From Kalaharituber pfeilii (Eukaryota > Ascomycota > Pezizomycetes > Pezizales > Pezizaceae), in assembly GCA_015179045.1 (NCBI GenBank), contig WHUZ01000047.1, positions 124,001-188,000 on the forward strand: a DNA stretch of 64,000 bases, written 5' to 3'. A program made the position numbers and the translations under genes. Position 1 is the first letter of the stretch. Each line of letters starts with the position of its first letter. The notes below the pieces were generated by a model. The model had not been told where the DNA came from and searched no databases. It saw only the letters and a program-made list of their open reading frames with translations. Shown here one piece after another: positions 1 to 10,072 of the stretch.

Positions 1-1029
1 GAATTAGTTCCACGATATGTATACCTCCACTGGCAACTCGAGTCCTAGGAACCTGACTACCTTGCATTTGATCTTACGAACCGGTGAATCTAATAGTACT
101 TGAAACATAGAGAGTTACCATCTACCAGGCTAAAAAGACACTTGACTAGCTATACTCGCTAGTCTTCTGCGTAGCTCGTATAGTACTCATTTATGCAATT
201 GCGGTGCCTTTCCAGCTATCGCATGTCGCTTGCGTATATGCGCAATTCGTATTCTTTTCCGCCTCTTTGTTGTCTAGCCGACGTTTAAAGGCGTACTCGG
301 CTTGTTGTGCCGGCGCCTTGCCCTTGCGCTTCTTGGCTACGACGTTAAATACGAAGGAGATAAAGAAAATTAACAACCCCCAACCCACCCGCCTCATCTG
401 TCTGCCCACATCACTAACTCCACCAGGCGGTCCGGTTCATCCTCCTAGGCGTCGGCGGCCTCGTTAACGTCCCCAGCCCCCCGGCCACCACCTCTTCTTC
501 CATACCTCAAATCTCTCTGAACAAATGTAACCCTCGACCCTTCCGCCATCCCCTATCACCTGCATTCCGGACCATCCGCCTTTCCTATCTCGTACCTCTA
601 CACCTCAGTCCCTTCCCTCTACGTGATCCGGTCACAGGACGTTAAAAAGGGGGCCTACATTGAGATTTTTCCTAATCCCTACATTAAATTTCTTGGGTTC
701 TGACGTTGTGTAAAAGAAAATGATGACGCTGATAATTGGGATATGGAGAAGAGAGGAATGAACACCAGAATGGTAGAGATTTCATGCGAGGTGAAGGACA
801 ATTAGCAACGAAGGAGTAATAGCGCTATGAGTATACCCATGCGCAAGAGGACAATGAGTAAATGGCAGATTTTCTGGCCAAATGGTCTAGTCTTATATGT
901 ACCAGCCCAGCACCATCACCCCGCCCAAGTCGGGAAAGAAGCTCTTACCGTCCCCGAGACTTTTCGGACTGACCGACTTCTCGCTGGTATATTCCCTCCG
1001 CCGCCGCCGCCGCCGTTGTTGACGTTGGT
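1..1029. other. no gene seen; outer flank of copy A
   Basis: I see no protein-coding gene here. Open frames on both strands are short and lack family resemblance. The stretch at about 131-180 (aagacacttgactagc and following) recurs in reverse around 31685-31725, so part of this flank is dispersed repeat. A CCG trinucleotide run at about 1000-1017 marks where similarity to the second NLR locus fades. Confidence 0.5.
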
Positions 1030-1444
1030 ATTCCTGCCCTCGCATCCACTAATGCTTTGTACCGGATATACTCATACCCACATTTTGGTATCTCCCCTCC
1101 TCCTATCCTCAAGTATTGCGATCGCTGTTGTATGCATATCTTATTACCCAAATTCGTTACACGTACTGCTTCTAAATCCAATTCGACCCCAACTCGCCCA
1201 CGCGCTTAATTGCTACTCTCGAATAGAAATCAGATCAAATCAAACTATGCTGAAGTACCTATAACAACTAGGAAACAATTAACCTCAAGAAGAAATCCAA
1301 GAAACCAAAAAAAAAAAAAAAAAAAAAAAAAATTACGTAGAAGATGCGGAAACCGGCAATCCTGCTCTGAGTGTGCTTAGCTAACTCTAAGACATAAGCG
1401 GAAGATTTTGTTATACTTACCAGAATATATTCGATATAAGCATA

Positions 1445-4400
1445 CTACGCCTTCCCTCGAAGATGTGTTTCTATGTCGGAGCGAGAAAGAGCACACCGTT
1501 TGGATGCAATTAGTACGTCCACAATACTGTTCCATCCTTTCTTCGCTGCCCATACGGCTGCCGGAAAACCCGTATTATCTACTGTATTGACGTCTACATC
1601 GTCACGATCGACAAGAAGCCGCACAATGGCCTCATGCCCCATCTGAGCTGCCAATGACAACAGCGTCCGGCCATCATTATCCTTCGAATCAGCATTAACA
1701 TCCTCCCGCTCAATAAGCAGCCGCACAATGGCCTCATGTCCTTTCTCAGCTGCCCATGACAATGGAGTCCGGCCATCTTTGTCCTTCGAATCAGCATTGA
1801 CATCCTCACGCTCAACAAGCAGCTGCACAATGGCCTCATGTCCATACTCAGCTGCCAATGACAATGGAGTCTGGCCATAGTTGTCCTTCAAATCGGCATC
1901 AACATCCTCACGCTCAGCAAGCAGCCGCACAATGCCCTCACACCCCCACCCCATCTGAGCTGCCAATGACAATGGAGTTCGGCCATTATTATCCTTCGAA
2001 TCAGCATTAACATCCTCCCGCTCAACAAGCAGCCGCACGATGACCTGATGTCCATTCTCAGCTGCCCATGACAACGGCGTTCGGCCATTATTATCCTTCG
2101 AATCAGCATTAACATCCTCCCGCTCAACAAGCAGCCGCACGATGACCTGATGTCCTGTCTCAGCTGCCCATGACAATGGAGTCCGGCCATCTTTGTCCTT
2201 CGAATCAGCATCGACATCCTCCCGCTCAACAAGCAGCCGCACAATGCCCTCACACCCCCACCCCATGTGAGCTGCCAATGACAATGGAGTTCGGCCATTA
2301 TTATCCTTCGAATCAGCATTAACATCCTCCCGCTCAACAAGCAGCCGCACGATGACCTGATGTCCATTCTCAGCTGCCCATGACAACGGCGTTCGGCCAT
2401 TATTATCCTTCGAATCAGCATTAACATCCTCCCGCCCAACAAGCAGCCGCACAATGGCCTCATGTCCTCTCTCTGCTGCACATGACAACGGCGTTCGGCC
2501 ATTATTATCCTTCGAATCAGCATTAGCATCCTCCCGCTCAACAAGCAGCCGCACGATGACCTGATGTCCTTTCTCAGCTGCCCATGACAACGGCGTCCGG
2601 CCATTATTGTCCTTCGAATCAGCATCGACATCCTCCCGCTCAACAAGCAGCTGCACAATGGCCTCATGTCCATTCCCAACTGCCCATGACAATGGCGTCC
2701 GGCCAGCATTGTCCTTCGAATCGGCATGGACATCCTCCCGCTCAACAAGCAGCCGCACAATGGCCTCATGTCCATTCCCAACTGCCCATGACAATGGCGT
2801 CCGGCCATCATTGTCCTTCGAATCGGCATGGACATCCTCACGCCCAACAAGCAGCCGCACAATGGCCTCATGCCCCATCTGAGCTGCCAATGACAACGGC
2901 GTCCGGCCATCATTGTCTTTCGAATCAGTATTGACATCCTCACGCTCAACAAGCAGCCGCACAATGGCCTGATGTCTATTCTCAGCTGCCAATGACAATG
3001 GAGTTCGGCCATTATTATCCTTCGAATCGGCATTAACATTCTCCCGCTCAACAAGCAGCCGCACAATGGCCTCATGTCCATACTCAGCTGCCAATGACAA
3101 TGGAGTCCAGCCACAGTTGTCCTTCGAATTGACATCCACATCCTCCCGCTCAACAAGCAGCCGCACAATGGCCTCATGTTCCTTCACAGCTGCCAATGAC
3201 AATGGAGACCGGCCATGTTTGCCCTTCGAATTGACATCCACATCCTCCCGCTCAATAAGCAGCCGCACAATGACCTCATGTCCATTGTTAGCTGCCAATG
3301 ACAATGGAGTCCGGCCATATTCGCCCTTCGAATTGACATCCACATCCTCCCGCTCAACAAGCAGCCGCACAATGGCCTCATGTCCATTGTTAGCTGCCAA
3401 TGACAATGGAGTGTAGCCACTATTGTCCTTCGAATCGGCATTAACATCCTCCCGCTCAACAAGCAGCCGCACAATGGCCTCATGTCCATTGTAAGCTGCC
3501 AATGACAATGGCGTCCGGCCAAAATAACTGACCTTCGAATCGGCATTAACATCCTCCCGCTCAACAAGCAGCCGAACAATGGCCTCATGTCCATTCTCAG
3601 CTGCCCATGACAATGGCGTCCGGCCATCATCGTCCTTCGAATCGGCATTAACATCCTCCCGCCCAACAAGCAGCCGCACAATAGCCTCATGCCCTTCTAC
3701 AGTCCCCCATAGCAATGGCGTCCGACCATTGTCATCTCTTAAATTCAAATCCTTAGGTCCATTTACCAGAAGGGGTATGTACAGTTCCAATCCGAAGTAA
3801 GCAGCTGCATGTACGCCTGAGAATAGCTTTGTAAATTCACGCCCAAAATAAGCTGCCTGTATATATATATAGCGCAACACTTGGAAAGCACAATGGCATC
3901 CCTTGCTCCTCCCTCTTAGTAACTTCAAGGCAAGATCTCTAACAGAATCATCGCTCTGCTCATGTCGTGCATAGTGACCCCAATGACATCCTGCATATTC
4001 TAAGAAGGCAAAGTCTTTCATTCGTTGCTCAAGAACTTCACTTGTGGTGCAGGGGTGAGCTAGTTCATCAAAGTTAAGGTACGTCAAACAGATTTCTGCT
4101 GCAGTGCTGTATCTTTGAGGGAAGTATGTGTTGGCATGTTGCTTGAAATGTTCCTCAACTGAGTAGTGCACGAACCGAACAGTCATTGTCTTTTCATCCA
4201 AGGTGACCAGCCCAATGCAGCATCCGAGCAATACATTCTTTGAAGGAATACCGTCTTTGTTGAATTCAGTGTCACCTATCTCCACCGCAAGTGCATGGCT
4301 GAGCTCATCGAGCTTTAGTGGTCGATAGGCTAGATGTAGCCACATTAGTACTTGCATGGCCAGTTCAGCGTTCGGTAGTGACTTGATTCTATCTATCATG

Positions 4401-6691
4401 CGTTCAAATGCTTTATCAAGGCCCACTGGCAATTTTTCTAGTGCCTCCCGCCTCTTTCTTATTGTCGGTTGCTCAAGTATCATGCGGATATGTAAAACTG
4501 GAAGCAAGAACATCCCTTGAGATTTTTCTATGATTGCCCTTAGAATATCAGCTTTCAGCTGTTGATTCATAACGTCTGGGTTTGTGTCCTGTGCAATTTC
4601 GTGCTCAAGGTATGTTTTGATATCATCCGGATTGGCCATAACGTCAATTGCGTGTTGCTGGGTATCGAGACCAAAAATTGTGTTGATGGCTGGCCGTATA
4701 TGAGGTCTTCCAGTAACGAATATGCGCATAGTACTGAACTCACTGCGAAGCACTTCAAGCAGCCCTTTCTGAATCTGGGGCTCTAGCTCATCCAAAGCAT
4801 CTATGCAGATAAAGCTGCAGTCAAACTTAGATAAAGTAATCTCAAGCATCTTGGGAATATCCTTAAGCTCCACTTTCTTGTCCTGCTGTTCGATAGATTC
4901 CAGTATCTTTATTACTGCATCTGGTGTTGGTGAGACGGCATTTAGAAGCTGTTTAAGGAGACTCCCCAAAATGTTGACTATGGTTTGCTTCGCATGCTCC
5001 TGATAGTCACAATATACATAAGCAATGCCTAATGTGCCTTGTTGACGAGCTTGGGACATAAGATGATCAATCACAATAGAACTATAAATAGACGAAACAG
5101 CATTAGCAGTGTCTTCTATATCCATTTTAGTATGGATGAACATACGTTATCGTTGTCTTCCCGACACCAGGGTCACCATAACAGTATAGAATACGGTTAT
5201 TCATATCTTGTATGGTGCTATCACGCCACTGACGGAAACGGTCATGTTGCAAGAGCCAGGTGCTTGTGCCAGCAGTCCGACGAGACTGCACATCCTGATG
5301 TTTTTCCGGGGACTTCAGTGAAGTCAGCATCTTCAAGAGTTTCCTGATCCTGTCAAGTTCTGCCTTTGTAATATTTTGGCTCATCTCGTTTAGCTTGGTT
5401 AAAGGCCCCAAGTCTCCCTTGAGAAGCTCTTGTATCTGTCTAAGTGCTTCAGAGTGGCCCATGATCCTATCCATAGTAGCCATATCTGCACACTCCCGTA
5501 CAAAACTTTCCTTCTCAGAGATATCGTCGATAAACGGCTGAAACTCGATAGCAAAGGGCTTCAACATGCCTGCTACTTTTGTGGCCCCACTGGTCAAATG
5601 GCCAAAATACTGGCGTGCCTTCACGGAGAAAACCAGAACAGCAGCGTAAAGCTCTGGCAAGGCAGAATTCAATTTTTCTTGAAGGTTTGGTTCTGCACGG
5701 GATGACAAAGTAACCTCCGATGATGTTTCCGCATACACTCTAGCATAAAAATCGCATACTGCCATCTTTTCAGCGATAGTGGCAGTAAACTGTACAAGAC
5801 TCTCCATAGTTTCCATATGATTCAAAGTAATCTATCAGTGGTCAGTCAGCTGCTGTAAAAAAAGAATAATGCTCCAACATAACAGACCTGCAATATCCCC
5901 CTTACACCTGCCCAAACAAGAGATATAACCTCCGGACTATGTTGTATTGCAATATCCACAATCCGTGCATACTGGTCGACTGCTTTCAAGATTTTTTGCA
6001 ACCTTTGCGGCACAGCCGCAGAATTGTCATTCCGCTGACCGTCAATTCTGGCCTGTAAATCATCTATAGTCAACTTAATAATCTTGCTTGCCGATTGCCA
6101 TTGTTCGCTGCGACTGAGAGATGGTAATCCCTTTTCTAAAAGCTTTTTCTCAGCTATCTTCACCGACCTTTGCCATACTAATGATTGAGAGTTGGTTGGA
6201 ACTGCAGGTTCAGTGCTTGGATCACCCCCGGAAAGTGTTGGGGATGTCGATGCGGCAGCAGGTACTGTCGGAGTTGCGGCTGCGGCACTAGCTGCCGAGG
6301 GTGAAGTGAGTGCCTGGGGTGCCTGGGATGCGGTGGGTGGCTCGGATACCGTGAGTGCGTAGAACGCCGTGGGTGCCGTGGGTGCCTGGGGTGCCGGGGT
6401 TGCCGGTGCGGCTGCAGGTACGGTCAGAGCCGCAGCTCCAGTCCTTGGGGAACCTCCGGAGGGTGCCGAGGATGCCGGTGCAGCAGCAGTTACTGTAGGT
6501 GAAGCCGCGGTTGAAACGGAAGAAGTCGAGCTGTTGGGACGCCATCGAGAAAAGAATCTTGGTCTCGTCGCCGGTTGATTGCTCGAGGGGCCATGAGCCG
6601 AAGCCCCTCCTTGCGCTGAGGAACTCGCTTTCGGACTGAAAAGCTGGCCCAGCTTGTTGCGGATTGACTTCTTTTGCTTTTGTTCACTCAT
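1445..6691 (-). CDS. NACHT-ankyrin STAND/NLR-like protein (NLR-A), three exons
   Basis: The exons are 6691-5888, 5831-5146 and 5081-1445, in phase, giving about 1708 residues. Intron 1 runs GTCTGT to TGATAG. Intron 2 runs GTATGT to TTTATAG and sits just after the P-loop, so the protein reads GVGKTTIT-SIVIDHL across it. Residues 1-170 are Ala/Pro/Ser/Thr-rich. Residues about 170-420 form a helical region of the type seen N-terminal to fungal NACHT domains (VDQYARIVDIAIQHSPEVI). Walker A is GDPGVGKTT (about 487-496) and Walker B is FICIDALDEL (about 585-595). From about 945 to the end there are roughly 22 ankyrin repeats of 34 residues (consensus GRTPLSWAAENGHEAIVRLL). Fungal proteins of this class act in non-self recognition and regulated cell death; a specific role here is inference. 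The reading frame is intact. A close paralogue lies at 37178-41924. Confidence 0.9.
1560..3740 (-). repeat. ankyrin-coding array of about 102-bp units (NLR-A)
   Basis: About 22 in-frame units of roughly 102 bp encode the ankyrin repeats. Units are nearly identical at DNA level: the segment encoding GHEAIVRLLVEREDVNADSK recurs with few changes. A few units are longer, with WGCEG insertions near 1930 and 2250. Such homogeneity indicates recent duplication or gene conversion between units, the behaviour known for high-identity repeats in fungal NLRs. Confidence 0.9.
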
Positions 6692-8061
6692 ACTGATTGT
6701 TTCTGCTTTTGTTGATTTGTTGTTGAAGGAGCCGTTTATGCTGGCTAATTTGCTGTTGGAGGGGACGTTATGATAGTAGAGTCTACTACTGTATGATGTA
6801 TCTCAGTGGTAAGGTGAGTTGCATATTGTCCACAGCCCCGCTTCAGCCGCAGTTGTGGTCTCGAATCACCAATTGTTGTCTCACCAGTTGCCATAAGTCG
6901 TTGCATACGCATCATCTATCCCAGACGCAATCAGTGCTGGCGTTCTGTCTCAAGTCCCGCACAACAGATGAGGTTCGAATTTCTAACAGTTAACGATGGG
7001 AATAGATTTACATACATATATTTTTGTCAACATCCCATTCTTCCATGACTTCAACGACGGATTATCTCATGAAGTTGTGGGACATGTGTGTGAAAGTCTC
7101 GGTTTGTCCGGTTAGTACTCTAGGCGAGTACTCTAGGTACTTTACAACTAGACCTTGGCTATTGGAGCATTCATCTTATTATAGATGCCAGACAGCCTCC
7201 CCACTGCCACACCACCGCACCGTCCCAGCTCCCTCACAATGGCGCTTTTACAAATAGGCCACGCCCGTATATTAGCGTTGCCATTACAGTGGCCTCAACT
7301 TACACTTACTAGTAATTATTCGGGTTTGATCAGTGAAATCCCACCGAAAAAGGCACTACCGTTGCCGTCTGATCATGCAAAACCAATGTCAGGATATTAC
7401 CCAGGTAGTACGGAAAATTAACATCAACTACCTAGTAGCAACACCAATATCACGTGATCAGATCACCATACTCTCACTGTTGAGAATAATGAAATATGCG
7501 AACAAAGGAGCAAGGATAAAAGGATCAAAAAAAAAAAAAAGGAGGCAAGGTTATAGACAAAGGAACAAGGACAAAAGGATGAAAGAATAGAAGCAAGGAT
7601 AAAGGAACAAACGTACGCATCAAAGAGACTGTGATGTCAAAGGAACTGTTAGTCTGGTTGCAAGGAACTGTCTCTGTTGAAGGAAGCTTTGAAAGGAACT
7701 GTCATAGTCTGGAGATTGCACTAGTCTCATGCCAAGACCCTCTAGGCTGCGAAAGCCGAGCGCAGCGAGGGTCTTGATTCTTATGTTGGCAAGGCACTTT
7801 TGGTTGCCTAGCAACTAGGTTACCTAGCCAAGTGAATGTTAGAGCTAAGCACACCTACCTAGCCACAGTTTGTCTAGATAGATCTACACACATACAAAAT
7901 ACCATTCTCCCACATCCAGAACACAACAATCAACCACCAACCTCTTCATAACTCCTTTACCCTTATAAATCTAACCTGAACTTGAACTCATGGATCCTAA
8001 TACACAATGTGTAACTTATCTTTATTAGTTGTAATTCATAATGTTTGGCTATATCCTTTAC

Positions 8062-8551
8062 CTATAACTCTATAAGTGCTATTAAGGAAGAGATGAAGAG
8101 GACTTGGATATGACTAGATCCAAATAATGCTGCATACATGACAGCTATCATAGTTTTACCTGCTCCAGTAGCTACAACACACATGACATCTCTACCTCTG
8201 GATAGATCCCATGGTATACCAGCTTGCCAATTTTTTTAGCTTAATCTTATATAGATCCTCCGCTATGCTCTCTGCTTGCTTTACTCTTGTTGCTCGTCTT
8301 TCCCTTTTATTCCGGTCATTATAGTCGATTTTTATGAATAGGTTGTCACTATACGGAGCATCGTTGCTTAGATCTGGACCGAGGACATCTTTTCCGGAGT
8401 TCTCAGGCCCTTCGTCGATCATGCACCCAGCAGCTTCTACTCTTTTTAGACTTTCATGCTCCCATGGAAGTCTCCAGTTTTTATTTCTCTTTTCTACCCC
8501 CAAATCCATCTCCTTAGATAATATAAAATCAGCTTTTTGCACTGTTGACAA
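8062..8551 (-). pseudogene. fragment of a superfamily 2 (RecQ/DEAD-type) helicase, frameshifted
   Basis: On the minus strand an open frame from 8551 encodes 119 residues and ends in ESIAEDLYKIKLKK. It breaks at a run of seven A (T on the plus strand, 8231-8237). The neighbouring frame continues WQAGIPWDLSRGRDVM, then CVVATGAGKT, a Walker A motif of helicase type, then MIAVMYAALF and LFISSLIALIEL before a stop at 8062. The order, a Gln-containing motif followed by GRDV and ATGAGKT, is that of RecQ/DEAD-like helicases with the N-terminal half of domain 1 only. Everything downstream (motifs Ia-VI) is missing, so this is a relic. It lies inside the TIR element and probably came with it. Confidence 0.65.
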
Positions 8552-8569
8552 ACTGGCTAGTTGTGTCGA

Positions 8570-8745
8570 AGTACTGCTTGGTTGCGCACTGCTTGGTTGC
8601 GTCTAAGCACTGCTTTGCTGCGTCTAAGTACTATCTCTCTTTATTTTTAACAATGTTTTATATTTTATTTATTTAGAAAATATATAATCATCCGTCCAAG
8701 CACTACTTTGCTGCGTCTAAGCACTTCTTTGCTGCGTCTTACCGC
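8570..8745. repeat. 20-bp minisatellite, left arm of an inverted pair
   Basis: Copies of a 20-bp unit (tttgctgcgtctaagcact) surround an AT-rich stretch with the ATTTTATTTATTT motif. The same block, AT stretch included, recurs in reverse at about 9330-9440, giving an inverted repeat with arms of at least 110 bp inside the transposon. Confidence 0.75.
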
Positions 8746-8756
8746 ACCTATCTTCT

Positions 8757-9134
8757 TCAGCAACACGGACTCTTAGGATAACTCGCCGTTTTGGCCATAG
8801 ACCTCGCAATAGACCTCGCAATACAACTCGCAACAAGACAACTCGCAGAAAACGACTTCAGGACGCTCACTGGCCGGACCTTATCCTTCCTTTTCTTGTA
8901 TAGTGTATATGCCTCTCTTCTTAACACTCGTACCTCATGCTGTTCTACCCATCTGCCTTGCTTATTCCCACCATTGAGCTTTCTTGCTTTAGTAACCAAG
9001 CCGGCCTCATCAGTTTCCAACATCTCCACATATTCGTCTCCCAATATCAATCCATATTCTTCTCCCCACTCATCTATATGTATCTCTTCTCTTCCCAGTC
9101 CATCTATGAGACAGTCAGTAATGGCTGGGTTCAT
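8757..9134 (-). CDS. hypothetical 125-residue frame inside the TIR element
   Basis: This is an open frame of 125 residues, acidic at first (GREEIHIDEWGEEYGLILGD) and basic later (YTLYKKRKDKVRP). The last part is a degenerate Ala-Ser-Ile repeat (SCIARSIARSMA). I do not recognise the family. It lies on the same strand as, and upstream of, the helicase fragment, so it may be the N-terminal part of the same decayed element gene, now separated by minisatellite. It may equally be chance. Confidence 0.3.
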   Translation of the reverse strand: MNPAITDCLIDGLGREEIHIDEWGEEYGLILGDEYVEMLETDEAGLVTKARKLNGGNKQGRWVEQHEVRVLRREAYTLYKKRKDKVRPVSVLKSFSASCLVASCIARSIARSMAKTASYPKSPCC

Positions 9135-9164
9135 TATTGACTGCTTGCTTTTCCCGCCGCTGGT

Positions 9165-9545
9165 TGCCTAAGCAGTACTTCGACGCAACCAAGCAGTGCT
9201 TCGACGCAGCAAAGTAGTACTTAGACGCAGCAAAGTACTGCGACGCAGCAAAGCAGTGCTTCGACGCAACCAAGCAGTACTTAGACGCAGCAAAGTAGTA
9301 CTTAGACGCAGCAAAGCAGTACTTCGACACAGCAAAGTAGTACTTAGACGGATGATAATATATTTTTTAAATAAATAAAATATAAAACATTGTTAAAAAT
9401 GAAGAGAGATAGTACTTAGACGCAGCAAAGCAGTGCTTAGACGCAGCAAAGTAGTACTTAGACGTAACCAAGCAGTGCTTCGACGCAGCAAAGTAGTACT
9501 TAGACGCAGCAAAGCAGTGCTTAGACGCAGCAAAGTAGTAACTTT
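9165..9545. repeat. 20-bp minisatellite, right arm of an inverted pair
   Basis: About 17 copies of a unit of about 20 bp (agtacttagacgcagcaaag with variants) are split by an AT-rich spacer at 9350-9410. The arrangement is the reverse complement of 8570-8745. Variants alternate between GCAGCAAAG and GCAACCAAG and between CTTAGACG and CTTCGACG. Confidence 0.85.
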
Positions 9546-10072
9546 GCTGCGGCAGACCCCCCATAGACTGGCCAAAAGAGTCTCTATAGATGGTTGATGT
9601 GGCTCTTCTTGGAGGGTACTCATGTTTTAAAATATTGACAATTAATTAGAAGTGATGTGATGTGATGTGATGATTGTTGTGGATGTACGAGTAGAGGTAG
9701 GCACTTGGCTATGTACTTAGATCTAGGGTGGGCTGCATGGATCTATGTGGGCCAAGGTAGCCGCGTTGGCATGGTTACTTGTCTACTTAGACGAACTTTG
9801 CGCCCCATTTGCAGGAGGGGTGCTTAGATTCAAATTAGCTAACAAAAAAATACATAAGAATCAAGACCCTCGCTGCGCTCGGCTTTCGCAGCCTAGAGGG
9901 TCTTGGCATGAGACTAAGATTGCACCTTGTTCTCGTAACCTTGTATTTTGCTTACTCACTTCACAGCCGAGCTGCTGAGTGTTTATGCAAACGGTTGCGA
10001 TTACACCAGACCGCTGACTAACCATAAAACTGTTTAGACTCTATAACTTTTTGAACCAAGGGATCTAAAGTA

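Larger units (their letters stand above)
7724..9914. mobile_element. DNA transposon with 63-bp perfect TIRs and TA target duplication, interrupting copy A
   Basis: Positions 7724-7786 and 9852-9914 are perfect 63-bp inverted repeats beginning GTCTCATGCCAAGACCC. Both ends are flanked by TA (7722-7723 and 9915-9916). Each TIR contains its own hairpin: AAGACCCTC pairs with GAGGGTCTT, and GCTGCG pairs with CGCAGC. NLR-locus sequence stops at the left TA and resumes after the right TA, matching copy B, which lacks the element. Inside are a broken helicase reading frame (8062-8551, minus), an unidentified frame (8757-9134, minus) and two inverted arrays of a 20-bp minisatellite. No transposase is recognisable. 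The TA duplication and short TIR core resemble Tc1/mariner-like elements, but the superfamily is unassigned. Confidence 0.85.
1030..10072. repeat. inverted segmental duplication, copy A (carries NLR-A)
   Basis: This block matches 35939-42665 in reverse orientation. The match covers the NLR gene, its 3' flank (a shared stretch at about 1140-1290 against 42050-42200) and its 5' flank (6692-7722 against 36125-37177). After an interrupting transposon (7724-9914) it resumes at 9917-10072, matching 35939-36070. The block ends at the AACCAAGGG before 10072, exactly where copy B meets the TIR of another transposon. Copies were compared by eye, so boundaries are good to some tens of bases at the outer end and a few bases at the inner end. 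Confidence 0.88.

Noticed and set aside
827..1264. 145-residue plus-strand frame near the left end
   Set aside because: Low-complexity Pro/Leu-rich sequence partly inside the duplicated 3' flank; the equivalent frame is not kept in copy B.
1888..3177. Long open frames overlapping the ankyrin array on other frames and strand (for example 429 residues)
   Set aside because: They are shadows of the 102-bp repeat, which lacks stops in several frames; NLR-A in its own frame has clear ankyrin and NACHT signatures.
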